Positions 35,570-45,488 of a stretch of DNA of 64,000 nucleotides are shown here, one piece after another. The DNA is from an uncultured Eubacteriales bacterium (lineage in GTDB: Bacteria; Bacillota; Clostridia; Oscillospirales; Acutalibacteraceae), in assembly GCA_934489735.1 (NCBI GenBank), contig CAKSSR010000001.1:109952-173951 (forward strand). The letters run 5' to 3'. The notes beneath the pieces are model-generated. The model made no database searches. It had not been told where the DNA came from and saw nothing but the letters and a program-made list of their open reading frames with translations. Position 1 is the first letter of the stretch, and each line of letters starts with the position of its first letter. A program made the position numbers and the translations under genes.

Positions 35570-36277
35570 CTAACCGATCCTATCTTTTATTATATTTTTT
35601 AATGCGATGAATGAACCATCTAAAGTCAAGTTAGTAGTGTCAACTACAATAGCGTCGCTAGCTTTCAGTAACGGAGCTACAGATCTATGTGAATCGTTAT
35701 AATCTCTCTTATTCATATCTGAAAGTACTTCTTCATAAGTAACATTTATTCCATTTTCATTAAGTTCTTTCAATCTTCTCTTAGCTCTTGCTTCACTTGA
35801 GGCTGTCAAATATATTTTTATATTGGCACGTGGCAATACTACTGTCCCTATGTCTCTCCCATCCATTATAACATTGTTTGTCTTTGCTAAATTTCTTTGA
35901 GTATCAAATAAAAAGCTTCTAACCATAGATAATGCTGATATTCTTGATGCAGCCATAGACACTTCCGGCGTCCTTATATTACCAGACTCGTCTTTATTAT
36001 TTACAAATACGTGCTGTTCCCCTTTGATATATTTTATTTCCAACTTTACTTTATTATTATCAATTATTTGCTTAATTCTATATTCGTCTTTAATATTTAT
36101 ATTCTCTTTTAGAAGATATAAAGCAAAAGCTCTATATAGTGCACCTGTGTCAACATATATATAACCAAGTTCTTTTGCTAACATTTTAGATAAAGTACTT
36201 TTACCAGCTCCTGAAGCTCCATCTATTGCTATTGAAACAAATTTCTTCTCTGTAGCTAACATATTACAATCTGCCAC
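35570..36277 (-). CDS. cmk: Cytidylate kinase
   Basis: Phosphorylates CMP and dCMP. P-loop IDGASGAGKSTLSK, the DTGALYRAFAL substrate-binding region, DGRDIGTVVLP and the LID region RAKRRLKELNENG. 235 aa from GTG 36277; the true start may be ATG 36262, since neither has a strong RBS. First gene of the conserved cmk-plsC-ispH/rpsA cluster, 55 nt after the flavoprotein gene. Confidence 0.94.
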   Translation of the reverse strand: MADCNMLATEKKFVSIAIDGASGAGKSTLSKMLAKELGYIYVDTGALYRAFALYLLKENINIKDEYRIKQIIDNNKVKLEIKYIKGEQHVFVNNKDESGNIRTPEVSMAASRISALSMVRSFLFDTQRNLAKTNNVIMDGRDIGTVVLPRANIKIYLTASSEARAKRRLKELNENGINVTYEEVLSDMNKRDYNDSHRSVAPLLKASDAIVVDTTNLTLDGSFIALKNIIKDRIG

Positions 36278-36332
36278 TCATTTTTTTCGAGTAGCAACCC
36301 CCTTTTTATACTTTATTACTTTTATTATTTTT

Positions 36333-37562
36333 TCAATCAATTGACATCCCGCATTGATGTGCTGTTGAAAATGCTATTTGCAGGTTAAAACCTCCAGTAT
36401 AAGCATCCACATCGATTACTTCTCCAACAAAATATAAACCTTTCGTTATTTTTGATTCCATAGTTCTAGGATTTATTTCTGATACATTAACTCCTCCGCT
36501 AGTGATGATTGCTTCTGATATCGGTCTTAAGTCACATATATTAACTTTGAAGTCTTTTATCAATCCTATGAAGTTATTTCTTTCTTCTCTAGTTATTTGG
36601 TTACACTTTTTATGTGCGTCTATTGACGATAACTTAACTATTACAGGTATAATCTTTTTGGGAAGTAGTTCAGATAAAGCATTTATGAAGTCTTTATTAT
36701 AAAATTTTTCAAAATCTCTTAATATTCTATTATTCAATTGTTCAATTGTCAACGATGGCTTTAAATCTATCTTAACTATGTATCCATTATTATTATCATC
36801 AAATGACATGTGAGTACTTGCGCTCAATATAATTGGTCCAGACAGTCCAAAATGAGTAAATATCAATTCTCCAAAGTCTTTATATATCGTCTTATTATTT
36901 ACGTCTTTTACTTCTATAGATACATTTTTTAATGACAGTCCTTGAAGTTCCTTAATCCATTCATCAGAAGAGACAAGCGGTACTAAAGATCCCTTCAATT
37001 TAGTTATGCTGTGGTTAGCTTGGGTTGCCAGCATGTATCCATCGCCATTCGATCCTGTCCCGGGATAAGATTTTCCTCCACATGCTATTATTACTTTAGA
37101 GGCCATATATGTTCTGTTGTTATCCAATTGGACTCCGTTGACATTTCCTTCATTAATTATCAATTTACTTACACGGCCACGTATCAATTTACATCTTTTT
37201 ATATGTTTCTTCAATGCATCGACTATATCATATGCATTATCTGATTCAGGAAAAACTCTATTCCCTCGTTCGATCTTTAATTTTACTCCCATAGACTCAA
37301 AGAATTCTATCGTATCGTCAGAGTTGAAGTTGTTTATTGAGCTATATAAGAATTTATTATTCCTTGTGACGTTTTTTATAAATTCATCTGTAGTACATTT
37401 GTTAGTGACGTTACATCTTCCCTTGCCGGTTATCGCTAGCTTTCTTCCCACTTTCTCATTCTTCTCTATAATTAATACGTTCTTGCCTCTTTTTGATAAT
37501 ATTCCTGCCGACATCATGCCAGATGGTCCTGCCCCGATCACTATTACATCATATTTTATCAT
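36333..37562 (-). CDS. HI0933/YhiN-family FAD-dependent oxidoreductase
   Basis: Flavoprotein of unproven reaction. The dinucleotide-binding motif is IGAGPSGMMSAGIL, followed by GRKLAITGKGRCNVTN typical of the family, SGGVNVSEINPRTMESK and, near the C-terminus, GEVIDVDAYTGGFNLQIA. 409 aa, full length. It overlaps deoC by 4 nt (ATGA). Some databases call such proteins aminoacetone oxidase; the sequence does not prove it. In many Clostridia it precedes cmk as here. Confidence 0.9.
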   Translation of the reverse strand: MIKYDVIVIGAGPSGMMSAGILSKRGKNVLIIEKNEKVGRKLAITGKGRCNVTNKCTTDEFIKNVTRNNKFLYSSINNFNSDDTIEFFESMGVKLKIERGNRVFPESDNAYDIVDALKKHIKRCKLIRGRVSKLIINEGNVNGVQLDNNRTYMASKVIIACGGKSYPGTGSNGDGYMLATQANHSITKLKGSLVPLVSSDEWIKELQGLSLKNVSIEVKDVNNKTIYKDFGELIFTHFGLSGPIILSASTHMSFDDNNNGYIVKIDLKPSLTIEQLNNRILRDFEKFYNKDFINALSELLPKKIIPVIVKLSSIDAHKKCNQITREERNNFIGLIKDFKVNICDLRPISEAIITSGGVNVSEINPRTMESKITKGLYFVGEVIDVDAYTGGFNLQIAFSTAHQCGMSID

Positions 37563-38224
37563 ATTTTATTATTTCCTATCATATCTAAATAAATTTTTAC
37601 TATTCTACTCGTCCCTAATCTTGATGCCCCTAAGTTTATAAAGTCTTCTGCATCCTCTATGCTTGATATTCCTCCTGCTGCCTTAATCCTTATATTATCT
37701 GATACGTGATTTGCTATTAATTTTACGTCTTCCTTAGTTGCCCCTGACTTAGAAAAGCCTGTAGATGTCTTTATATATTGAGCGTTTGATTCGCTTATTA
37801 CTTTACACATCTCTATTTTTTCTTCATCATCTAATAAGCAAGTTTCAATTATTACTTTTAATATTCTATCGCCTATTGCATTTTTTATAAAGTTGATTTC
37901 ATTTTTTATTTCTTTATATCTTTTTTCTTTTAAATATCCGATATTTATTACCATGTCGATTTCATCTGCCCCGTTATTAACAGCGTCGTATGCTTCCATT
38001 ACTTTTATATTTGTGGAGTTGTATCCATTTGGGAAGCCTATTACTGTACATATCCTTATCTTTTCTATATAATTCTTGGCATCTTTCATATAGCATGGTG
38101 GGATACATATAGAAGCTGTTTTGCAAAGCATAGCTTCATCACATAATTTTATTATATCTTTTAAACTAGCTGTCTGTTTTAGTAAAGTATGGTCTACTTT
38201 TGATAAAATTTCTTTTATATCCAT
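37559..38224 (-). CDS. deoC: Deoxyribose-phosphate aldolase
   Basis: Splits 2-deoxyribose-5-phosphate into glyceraldehyde-3-phosphate and acetaldehyde. Schiff-base Lys lies in YIKTSTGFSKSGAT; VIGFPNGYNSTNIK and ADEIDMVINIG are also typical, and KAAGGISS carries the second Lys. 221 aa, complete. RBS GAGG before ATG 38224. It completes the nucleoside degradation route begun by deoD and deoB in the same gene run. Confidence 0.95.
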   Translation of the reverse strand: MDIKEILSKVDHTLLKQTASLKDIIKLCDEAMLCKTASICIPPCYMKDAKNYIEKIRICTVIGFPNGYNSTNIKVMEAYDAVNNGADEIDMVINIGYLKEKRYKEIKNEINFIKNAIGDRILKVIIETCLLDDEEKIEMCKVISESNAQYIKTSTGFSKSGATKEDVKLIANHVSDNIRIKAAGGISSIEDAEDFINLGASRLGTSRIVKIYLDMIGNNKI

Positions 38225-38255
38225 TGAAATACCTCACATTTTTTAATCGTATTAC

Positions 38256-39146
38256 TTATATTCTTATCCCTTTTTCATATGGCTTACCAGAAGCTTTCGG
38301 ACATTTAGATTTCCCTACAAATAATATTAGTACTAGTAGTGTTAATATATAAGGCATCATTGACAATATAGGTGTCGGTATCAATACTTTGTCTCCTCCT
38401 AGTATGACTACCATTGCCTGAAGTAATCCAAATAGTAAACATGCTCTAAATACTCCAAAAGGTTTCCATTTCCCAAAGATCACTGCCGCTAATGCTATAA
38501 ATCCTTGTCCACTTATTGCCGTGCAATTGAATTGAGAAATAATTGCTAATGTTACTGCTGCTCCTCCCATTCCTGCCAATGCTCCACTTATTATTATACA
38601 AGTATATCTTATTCTATATACTGATATACCCAGGGTATCTGCTGCTGATGGATTCTCTCCAACTGCTCGTACTCTCAAACCCCATTTTGTTTTATATAAT
38701 ACAATCCACATTATTGATGTTATTAATAAAGCTATTACAATAGTTATATCAATATTTACTCCTGATATGCTGATGATTGGCAACTTGTTTGATATTGTCT
38801 TAGTTATCGTTGCCCCATTGAAGAATGTTCTACATAGAAATAAAGATAAGCCTGATCCGATTAAATTAATTGATACTCCTGATATCGTTTGGTCTGCCAT
38901 TAACGTAACGCAGGCTATCGCATGGAATAACGATAGAAGACTTCCCGCTAACATTCCCATCAAGAATCCTATCCATGGGTTATTATAGTAATAACCGCAT
39001 GTTGCTCCGACAAGTGCTCCAATAGTCATCATGCCTTCTATTCCAATGTTTGTTACTCCTGATAGCTCAGATATAACTCCGCTAAGCGCTCCGAAGATCA
39101 ACGGTGCCGAATACATCAATGTGATAGAAATAATAAGAGCTATCAT
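38256..39146 (-). CDS. Nucleoside ABC transporter permease 2 (NupQ/YufQ-like)
   Basis: 296-aa hydrophobic protein of the BPD_transp_2 family with eight or more helices. EGMMTIGAL, ADQTISGVSINL and VRAVGENPSAADTLGISV are typical of the second permease in BMP-family nucleoside importers. It overlaps the first permease gene by 4 nt. It works with the ATPase and lipoprotein encoded upstream to import purine or pyrimidine nucleosides, as shown for NupNOPQ in Bacillus. Confidence 0.9.
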   Translation of the reverse strand: MIALIISITLMYSAPLIFGALSGVISELSGVTNIGIEGMMTIGALVGATCGYYYNNPWIGFLMGMLAGSLLSLFHAIACVTLMADQTISGVSINLIGSGLSLFLCRTFFNGATITKTISNKLPIISISGVNIDITIVIALLITSIMWIVLYKTKWGLRVRAVGENPSAADTLGISVYRIRYTCIIISGALAGMGGAAVTLAIISQFNCTAISGQGFIALAAVIFGKWKPFGVFRACLLFGLLQAMVVILGGDKVLIPTPILSMMPYILTLLVLILFVGKSKCPKASGKPYEKGIRI

Positions 39147-40279
39147 TTGTTAGCGCCCCTTTCGAATATCTTATCGGCTACAATTGGCATAAAATTTGAA
39201 GCCGCTATAAACAGTATTATGATTCCTATAACTATATTTACAATTTCTGAAGGGGTTCCGCATTGTAGTTGTAAAAACCTCCCACTATATGATAGCCCTG
39301 AGAATAATAATCCGGAGAAAATGCATCCAATTGGAGAACATTTTGCAATTAATGCAACCGCTAATGCATTAAATCCGTTCCCTTCGAATATTGATAATAA
39401 ATATGTACAATGTGGTGACAATCCCATAATCGATATAGCCCCTGATAATCCTGCCAATGCTCCTGATATAGACATTGAGTAGATTATGTTTTTATTGATA
39501 TTAATTCCTGCGCACCTAGATGCATCCATATTTAAGCCTACCGATCTAATTTCGTATCCACTAGTTGTCTTATATAATAGTAACCATATCATTAACACGC
39601 ATGCTATTGATATTAATATTCCAAAGTTCAAGTCTGTTTTCAGCAAGATGTCATTTAATATTTTGTTGTCCTTTAGCATTGATATGCCTTCTTTTGAAAG
39701 CTTCCAGTCATTTAATATCATTATTAATCCATTTTTATTAATCGGATATGTTCCATTTGTATTCGGTTGGTGAAATTTATCAATCATGCATATATAATTT
39801 GACAAATGTAGCGCTATAAAATTAAGCATTATCGTTCCAATTACTTCATTTATGCTAAATTTAGCCTTTAATAGTCCAGCCAATCCTCCCCATATGCCTC
39901 CACTTACAATCCCAACCAAAATCAAAATTGGTATTTGGATGTAAGGTGGGAAGTCAATTGATAAACCTACTATTGTCGTGGCTAAACTTCCTACTATATA
40001 CTGGCCTTCTGCTCCTATGTTAAACAATCCTGCTTTAAACGAGAATGCCACACTCAAGCCAGTTAGTATTAGCGGTGCACTTTTTATTATTATATTGGTT
40101 ACAAACTTTGGTCTACCGAATAGTCCCAACATTAATGACTCAATTGTTTCTATTGGATTGTAACCAAAGATAAGCAAAATGATTCCAGATATAATAAATC
40201 CCAATAGAATTGATATAATAATCGAGAAAAAAGGTTTTCTTATCGTATCTGAGATAAACTTATAGCTACTTGTTTTCAA
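39143..40279 (-). CDS. Nucleoside ABC transporter permease 1 (NupP/YufP-like)
   Basis: 378-aa BPD_transp_2 permease with about nine membrane helices. NIGAEGQYIVGSLATT and EIRSVGLNMDASRCAGININ are the conserved cytoplasmic-loop motifs. It overlaps the ATPase gene by 4 nt upstream and permease 2 by 4 nt downstream, so all three are translated together. Confidence 0.9.
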   Translation of the reverse strand: MKTSSYKFISDTIRKPFFSIIISILLGFIISGIILLIFGYNPIETIESLMLGLFGRPKFVTNIIIKSAPLILTGLSVAFSFKAGLFNIGAEGQYIVGSLATTIVGLSIDFPPYIQIPILILVGIVSGGIWGGLAGLLKAKFSINEVIGTIMLNFIALHLSNYICMIDKFHQPNTNGTYPINKNGLIMILNDWKLSKEGISMLKDNKILNDILLKTDLNFGILISIACVLMIWLLLYKTTSGYEIRSVGLNMDASRCAGININKNIIYSMSISGALAGLSGAISIMGLSPHCTYLLSIFEGNGFNALAVALIAKCSPIGCIFSGLLFSGLSYSGRFLQLQCGTPSEIVNIVIGIIILFIAASNFMPIVADKIFERGANK

Positions 40280-41826
40280 TCATATCTTCCTTCCTTAATC
40301 TTAATTCCTGCCATCATAGCTCCTATACTTCTTTCATTGCAAATCGGGTCATCAGTTTCGAAGGTTCCGACTATTTCTCCATTATAAAGGACACTTATTC
40401 TATCTGATATATTAATTATTTCGTCCAATTCTAAAGAAAATAGAAGAACTGCCTTACCCTTGTCTCTTAGATTCATAAGCATTTTATGTACATATTCTAT
40501 AGCGCCTATATCAAGTCCTCTAGTTGGTTGAACTGCTATTAATAAATCAGGATTACTCGACAATTCTCGAGCAATCACTAGTTTCTGTTGATTTCCTCCA
40601 GACAATGACCTTATTCTTTCTTTTTTGCAATCTTTAGGTTGTATCTGGTAGTCGTTTATTAGTTTATCTGTGAATTTAGATACTTCTTTTTCATTAACAA
40701 TCCCACAATCTGATAAAGGTTTATTCTTATATGATTTCATTATAGCATTTTCTAAGACGTTAAAGTCCAATACAATTCCATCTTTATGTCTATCTTCGTA
40801 TATAACCGATATCTTATTATCTATAATTTCTCTTGGATTCTTATTTTGGATCTCTTTCCCGTTGATTTTTATAAGACCAGACTTAGAATTTATTTGTCCT
40901 GTTATAGCTTTTATCAATTCTTCTTGTCCATTTCCTGTTACTCCGGCTATTCCTAGTATTTCTCCTGCTCTTATTTTCAATGATAGGTCTCTTATAACCT
41001 CTTTTTTATGTCTGTCCAAGACTGTTAAAGATTCTATTTCAAACATTACCTTTCCATATTCATGCTTTATCTTGTCTATTGAAAGCTTTACATGTCTTCC
41101 CATCATACTTTCAGCTAGTTCTTCTTTAGATATTTCATCGACTTTGTGCTTACATATAAACTTACCTTTTCTCATGATAGTACATTCGTCTGCCATTTCT
41201 TTAATTTCATTCAGTTTATGAGTTATTATTATTACTGTCTTCCCTTTATTCGACAATTTTTTTATAATTCTCTTCAAAGATTCTATTTCCAGCGGGGTTA
41301 ATACAGCCGTTGGTTCATCAAGTATTAATATGTCTATATTCCTATATAATGCCTTTAAAATTTCAACCTTTTGCTGCATTCCCACTGGCATATTTCTTAT
41401 TTTTTTATTCAAATCTATATTGAGACCATATTCCTGAGATATTCTTTTCACTTTTTCTCTAGCCTTAGACATGTTTAATATTCCAAGTTTATTTGTAGTT
41501 TCCATTCCCAGTATTATATTTTCAGTCACTGTGAAGTTTTCTATTAACATAAAGTGTTGATGGACCATCCCTATGCCTTTTTGTATAGCACAATTTGAAT
41601 TTTTTATATTAGTTTCCTGTCCATTTATAAATATCTTGCCTGAGTCAGGTGGGTATAGTCCATAAAGAATGTTCATCAATGTGGTCTTACCCGCACCATT
41701 TTCTCCTAATATTGCGTGAACTGTGCCTTTTTTTATATCTATGCTCATGTTATCCAAAGCTTTGATTGATCCATATATTTTATTTATATCTTTCATTTGA
41801 ATTACATAATTGTTTTCTGTTCTCAT
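40276..41826 (-). CDS. Nucleoside ABC transporter double ATPase (NupO-like)
   Basis: 516-aa protein with two ABC domains, as in sugar and nucleoside importers of the CUT2/BMP type. Domain 1: GENGAGKTTLMN, signature MPVGMQQKVEI (divergent), Walker B ILILDEPTAVLT. Domain 2: GVTGNGQEELIKA (degenerate Walker A lacking the Lys), signature LSGGNQQKLVIAREL, Walker B LLIAVQPTRGLD. The degenerate second site is normal for this family. The RBS AAGGTGA lies before ATG 41826; the lipoprotein gene ends 13 nt upstream. Confidence 0.93.
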   Translation of the reverse strand: MRTENNYVIQMKDINKIYGSIKALDNMSIDIKKGTVHAILGENGAGKTTLMNILYGLYPPDSGKIFINGQETNIKNSNCAIQKGIGMVHQHFMLIENFTVTENIILGMETTNKLGILNMSKAREKVKRISQEYGLNIDLNKKIRNMPVGMQQKVEILKALYRNIDILILDEPTAVLTPLEIESLKRIIKKLSNKGKTVIIITHKLNEIKEMADECTIMRKGKFICKHKVDEISKEELAESMMGRHVKLSIDKIKHEYGKVMFEIESLTVLDRHKKEVIRDLSLKIRAGEILGIAGVTGNGQEELIKAITGQINSKSGLIKINGKEIQNKNPREIIDNKISVIYEDRHKDGIVLDFNVLENAIMKSYKNKPLSDCGIVNEKEVSKFTDKLINDYQIQPKDCKKERIRSLSGGNQQKLVIARELSSNPDLLIAVQPTRGLDIGAIEYVHKMLMNLRDKGKAVLLFSLELDEIINISDRISVLYNGEIVGTFETDDPICNERSIGAMMAGIKIKEGRYD

Positions 41827-41839
41827 CTATTTCTTCACC

Positions 41840-42874
41840 TTAACGATCCAAAGTTTTTAAATATTTGCTATATGTTTCTTTATTATATCCTGGCACTATA
41901 TCTCCATTTATAATCTTTTCTCTAACGATCATTGCCTTATTATAAATTTCTTCACTATAATTATCATGCTCTAGCGGAATCCCTACACAATCGTCTTCCA
42001 ATCCAAATGATAGAGTCTTTCCTCCTAAATTTTCTCCATTGATACTTCTCGTTGACACTATATCGACAGCCTTTCCAACTGTTTTTAATGCTGAAGTCAA
42101 AACATGCTTAGGAGATAGATAACTTTGGTCAGAGTCAACTCCTATAATAAAGTTTCCAGTCTCTTTTGCACTCTCTACTATTCCCGCTGCTGCTCCGCCC
42201 GCTGCATGAAATATAATATCGCAACCATCTTTAAACAATTTCGATGCAATTGCTTTCCCTATAGCAGAATCTGTAAACGTCTGCGCATACTGGATTATAA
42301 CCTCTACATTTTTTTTAGACTCTTTCTTTGCATATTCAATCCCTGACAAATAGCCATAGTGAAATTGGTCTATAATATCCATTGGTATTCCACCGATAAA
42401 TCCTACTTTATTGGTCTTAGTATTCAATGCTGCTATGTATCCGACTAAGAATGCTGCCTCTTGAGCTCTAAATACTACTCCTGTCAAGTTACTTAGTTCT
42501 GTTTTGCTGCAATCATTGTCAATAATTACATACTTGAGCTCAGGATTTGTTCTCGCTGCTGCCTCAACCGAACTAAACATTGCATTCCCCACTCCAAATA
42601 TTAGATCATAGTTTTGGTCTGCAAATCTATCTAGATTAGAAGCATACTCTGTCACTTGTGATGATTCTAAATATCTTACAGTTGCTCCTGTTCTGTTCCC
42701 AAATTCTTTCATGCCTGACCATGCTGATTGATTAAAAGACATGTCATTTACTCCTCCGACATCGCTAACCATTCCAACTTTAAATTTATCGTCGTCCAGG
42801 TTATTAGAACATCCAGCCAACATAAAAACAGATAATATAGATATGACTTTTACTCCTATATTATTGAATTTCAT
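41840..42874 (-). CDS. BMP-family nucleoside-binding lipoprotein
   Basis: 344-aa extracellular solute-binding lipoprotein of the PnrA/BMP family. The signal peptide ends in the lipobox FMLAGC (Cys about residue 22). MVSDVGGVNDMSFNQSAWSG is the family N-terminal signature; IIDNDCS, VGFIGGIP and FHAAGGAAAGI line the ligand site. It captures nucleosides for the ABC importer encoded directly downstream. RBS GAAGGA. Confidence 0.94.
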   Translation of the reverse strand: MKFNNIGVKVISILSVFMLAGCSNNLDDDKFKVGMVSDVGGVNDMSFNQSAWSGMKEFGNRTGATVRYLESSQVTEYASNLDRFADQNYDLIFGVGNAMFSSVEAAARTNPELKYVIIDNDCSKTELSNLTGVVFRAQEAAFLVGYIAALNTKTNKVGFIGGIPMDIIDQFHYGYLSGIEYAKKESKKNVEVIIQYAQTFTDSAIGKAIASKLFKDGCDIIFHAAGGAAAGIVESAKETGNFIIGVDSDQSYLSPKHVLTSALKTVGKAVDIVSTRSINGENLGGKTLSFGLEDDCVGIPLEHDNYSEEIYNKAMIVREKIINGDIVPGYNKETYSKYLKTLDR

Positions 42875-42917
42875 AAAATCCTTCTTTCTATTTCAATCCT
42901 TTTTCATGGACTCATTA

Positions 42918-43619
42918 TTATTGACATGCTACTCTCAGTGATATCTTTATCATATCTGTAAAGTTTTCTAATCTTTCCTGAGCCGATAATGATTCTCCCG
43001 TGATTAGGCTATCTGAAATAGTCAAAAGTGCTACTGATTTCTTATTCAATTTAGCAGAATTCATATAAAGGGCAGCCGTTTCCATTTCAACAGCTAAAAC
43101 TCCTAACTCTTTCCAACTTTCTTGCACTCTGTTGTCATCATAAAAGACATCTGATGATAAGATGTTGCCTATTTTTGTATTAATATTCATTTCTTTTGAT
43201 ACATCTCTAGCTTTTTCTACTAGATCAAAGTCTGCTATTGGAGAATAATTTCCTGGTAATTTATATTGATGAACGTAATTTGAATCAGTACATGCACCTA
43301 ATGCTATCACTACGTCACCCAGTTTCACATTTTCGTTCATGCTTCCTGCCGATCCTATCCTAATTATAGTTTCTACTTCATAGAACTTATACAATTCATA
43401 ACTATAGATGCCCATTGACGGCATTCCCATACCGCTTCCCATAACAGATACTTCTTTGCCATTATATTTTCCAGTGAATCCGAACATATTCCTTACTGAA
43501 TTAAAGCATTTTACATCTTCTAAGAAGTTCTCAGCTATAAGTTTAGCTCTTAAAGGGTCTCCTGGCATTAGTACTGTCTTTGCTATTTCTCCTAATTTTG
43601 CTTCATTATGAGGTGTCAT
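42918..43619 (-). CDS. deoD: Purine-nucleoside phosphorylase, DeoD type
   Basis: Phosphorolysis of purine (deoxy)nucleosides to base plus (deoxy)ribose-1-phosphate. Trimer-of-dimers (hexameric) type: MPGDPLRAKLIAE, GMGMPSMGIYSYEL, RIGSAGSMNENVKLGDVV and the nucleoside-binding EMETAALYM, then SDSL. 233 aa. It sits between the YczE-like gene and the transporter genes, matching the imported substrates. Confidence 0.95.
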   Translation of the reverse strand: MTPHNEAKLGEIAKTVLMPGDPLRAKLIAENFLEDVKCFNSVRNMFGFTGKYNGKEVSVMGSGMGMPSMGIYSYELYKFYEVETIIRIGSAGSMNENVKLGDVVIALGACTDSNYVHQYKLPGNYSPIADFDLVEKARDVSKEMNINTKIGNILSSDVFYDDNRVQESWKELGVLAVEMETAALYMNSAKLNKKSVALLTISDSLITGESLSAQERLENFTDMIKISLRVACQ

Positions 43620-43637
43620 TTTAAAATCCCCTGCTTT

Positions 43638-44288
43638 CTAATTCAATTTACTTTCTTTAAGAATATTAGTCTTTATTACATTTGACATAAATTCTATTAC
43701 TGGTCCTCCCAAAAATGCTGCTACTACTGTCACAACGCCTACAGTCCCTCCCAAAAGGAATCCAACTACTAAAAAGAATGCGTCAGAACAAACCTTTATC
43801 ACTTTATATGACTTATTTAGCTTATCTTTTATAATCATAACCAATCCACTCCATGGATCTAAGCCTAAATCGAGTGAAATTACTATTGCAATTCCTAAAA
43901 ATAGCAAGAAGCATCCTACTATAGACATAATTATTCTACATACAAAGTCACTTATCGGTAAAGAAATAATACTGCTGCATAAATAAATGCAAAGATTTGT
44001 AAACCAACCCAAAGGGATTACATATAAAATCAAACCTATGTCTATGTATTTCCTTCCAAATATAAAAACAATTAATATCAACGAAAGATTTACTATATTT
44101 ATAGCAAATCCTAGATCGATATTAAAGAATTTACTTACTCCGTCGTAAAATACAGATATCGGGTCATTACCCAGTAATGCAAGATTGTTAAGTCCTATAG
44201 CGAATCCGATTGCCAATGCTCCCAGTAAGAAAAATAAAGATCTAATTAATACTTTATTTATTCCCATTTCCTTGATGCTTTTAAACAT
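43638..44288 (-). CDS. YczE/YyaS-family membrane protein
   Basis: 216-aa protein with about six transmembrane helices (FLLGALAIGFAIGLNN near the start, GTVGVVTVVAAFLGGP near the end) and motifs LGNDPISVFYDG and LGLDPWSGL typical of the YczE/YitT-related family. The biochemical role is unknown. It lies between deoB (7-nt overlap) and deoD, so a part in nucleoside or deoxyribose handling, perhaps transport, can be proposed but not shown. Confidence 0.8.
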   Translation of the reverse strand: MFKSIKEMGINKVLIRSLFFLLGALAIGFAIGLNNLALLGNDPISVFYDGVSKFFNIDLGFAINIVNLSLILIVFIFGRKYIDIGLILYVIPLGWFTNLCIYLCSSIISLPISDFVCRIIMSIVGCFLLFLGIAIVISLDLGLDPWSGLVMIIKDKLNKSYKVIKVCSDAFFLVVGFLLGGTVGVVTVVAAFLGGPVIEFMSNVIKTNILKESKLN

Positions 44289-45456
44289 TTATTAAAACCT
44301 CCTGTAAGAATGATTGCCCATGAATATTATTTGGCAAATTAAAATATTCCAATATTGTTGCACTTATATCCGAAAAGCTACTTCTGGTACCCAAATTCAT
44401 ACCTTTTCTTATATTTTCTCCGAAAATCACTAACGGGACATATTCCCTTGAATGGTCTGTGGAATCATCTAAAGGATCGCAGCCATGGTCTGCAGTAATT
44501 ATCACTATATCATTTCTTTTTAGTTTTTTACTTAAGTCTGGTATAAACCTATCAAATTCATTCAAAGCCTTAGCATATCCAACTGCATCATTTCTATGAC
44601 CATATAACATATCAAAATCCACTAAGTTTACGAAGCACAACCCATCAAAGTCTCTATCAGCTATTTCTAAAGTCTTTTCCATTCCGTCAGTATTTCCTTT
44701 ACTCGGATTCGATTCCGTTATACCTTCGTTACAAAATATATCCCCAATCTTACCGACTGATATCACAGAATGATTATTTTCTTTCAATATATCTAGCATA
44801 GTCTTACCTATTGGTTTTAAAGAAAAATCATGTCTGTTTCTAGTTCTAGTAAAATTAGGATAATCACCCGTAAAAGGTCTTGCTATAACTCTACCTACGG
44901 CAAAGTCTCCTATTAATAATTCTCTTGCTTTTTGACAATATGTATATAATTCTTCAATCGGAACAATATCCTCGTGTGCAGCTATCTGAAAGACGCTGTC
45001 CGCAGACGTATAAACTATCAAATTTCCTGTCTCCATATGTTCTTTTCCATAATCTTTTATTACCTCTGTTCCTGAGTATGGCTTATTACATATAACCTTT
45101 CTATTAACTGTCTTTTCAAACTTTTCTATAATTTCTTTAGGAAATCCATCAGGAAATACTGGGAAAGGCTTATTTAAATTAAGGCCAGCTATTTCCCAAT
45201 GTCCTGTCGTTGTATCCTTTCCTTTAGAGACTTCTGCCATTCTTCCAAATGAGCCTTGTAAATCTTCTTCGTTTTTCAAGAAATCCACACCGTCTATGTT
45301 AAATAATCCTAATTTTTTCATGTTTGACATATCAAATTCCTTCTGGCTGGCTACAGATCTCAATGTGTTTGCTCCCACATCTCCATATATATCTGCATCT
45401 GGTAGACTTCCTATACCAAAGCTATCCAAAACTATTAAAAAAACTCTTTTATTCAT
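44281..45456 (-). CDS. deoB: Phosphopentomutase
   Basis: Interconverts (deoxy)ribose-1-phosphate and 5-phosphate. Alkaline-phosphatase superfamily: metal site VLDSFGIGSLPDA, the phosphoacceptor region GKDTTTGHWEIAG, DFDMLYGHRND and TADHGCDP, DHSREYVPL. The start is ATG 45456 (391 aa) because AAGGAGG lies eight nt upstream; an upstream in-frame ATG lies inside the end of the topoisomerase gene. Together with deoD and deoC it forms the deo pathway. Confidence 0.95.
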   Translation of the reverse strand: MNKRVFLIVLDSFGIGSLPDADIYGDVGANTLRSVASQKEFDMSNMKKLGLFNIDGVDFLKNEEDLQGSFGRMAEVSKGKDTTTGHWEIAGLNLNKPFPVFPDGFPKEIIEKFEKTVNRKVICNKPYSGTEVIKDYGKEHMETGNLIVYTSADSVFQIAAHEDIVPIEELYTYCQKARELLIGDFAVGRVIARPFTGDYPNFTRTRNRHDFSLKPIGKTMLDILKENNHSVISVGKIGDIFCNEGITESNPSKGNTDGMEKTLEIADRDFDGLCFVNLVDFDMLYGHRNDAVGYAKALNEFDRFIPDLSKKLKRNDIVIITADHGCDPLDDSTDHSREYVPLVIFGENIRKGMNLGTRSSFSDISATILEYFNLPNNIHGQSFLQEVLINV

Positions 45457-45488
45457 AAAGGTTTCCTCCTTTTTGTCTTTGATTTTCT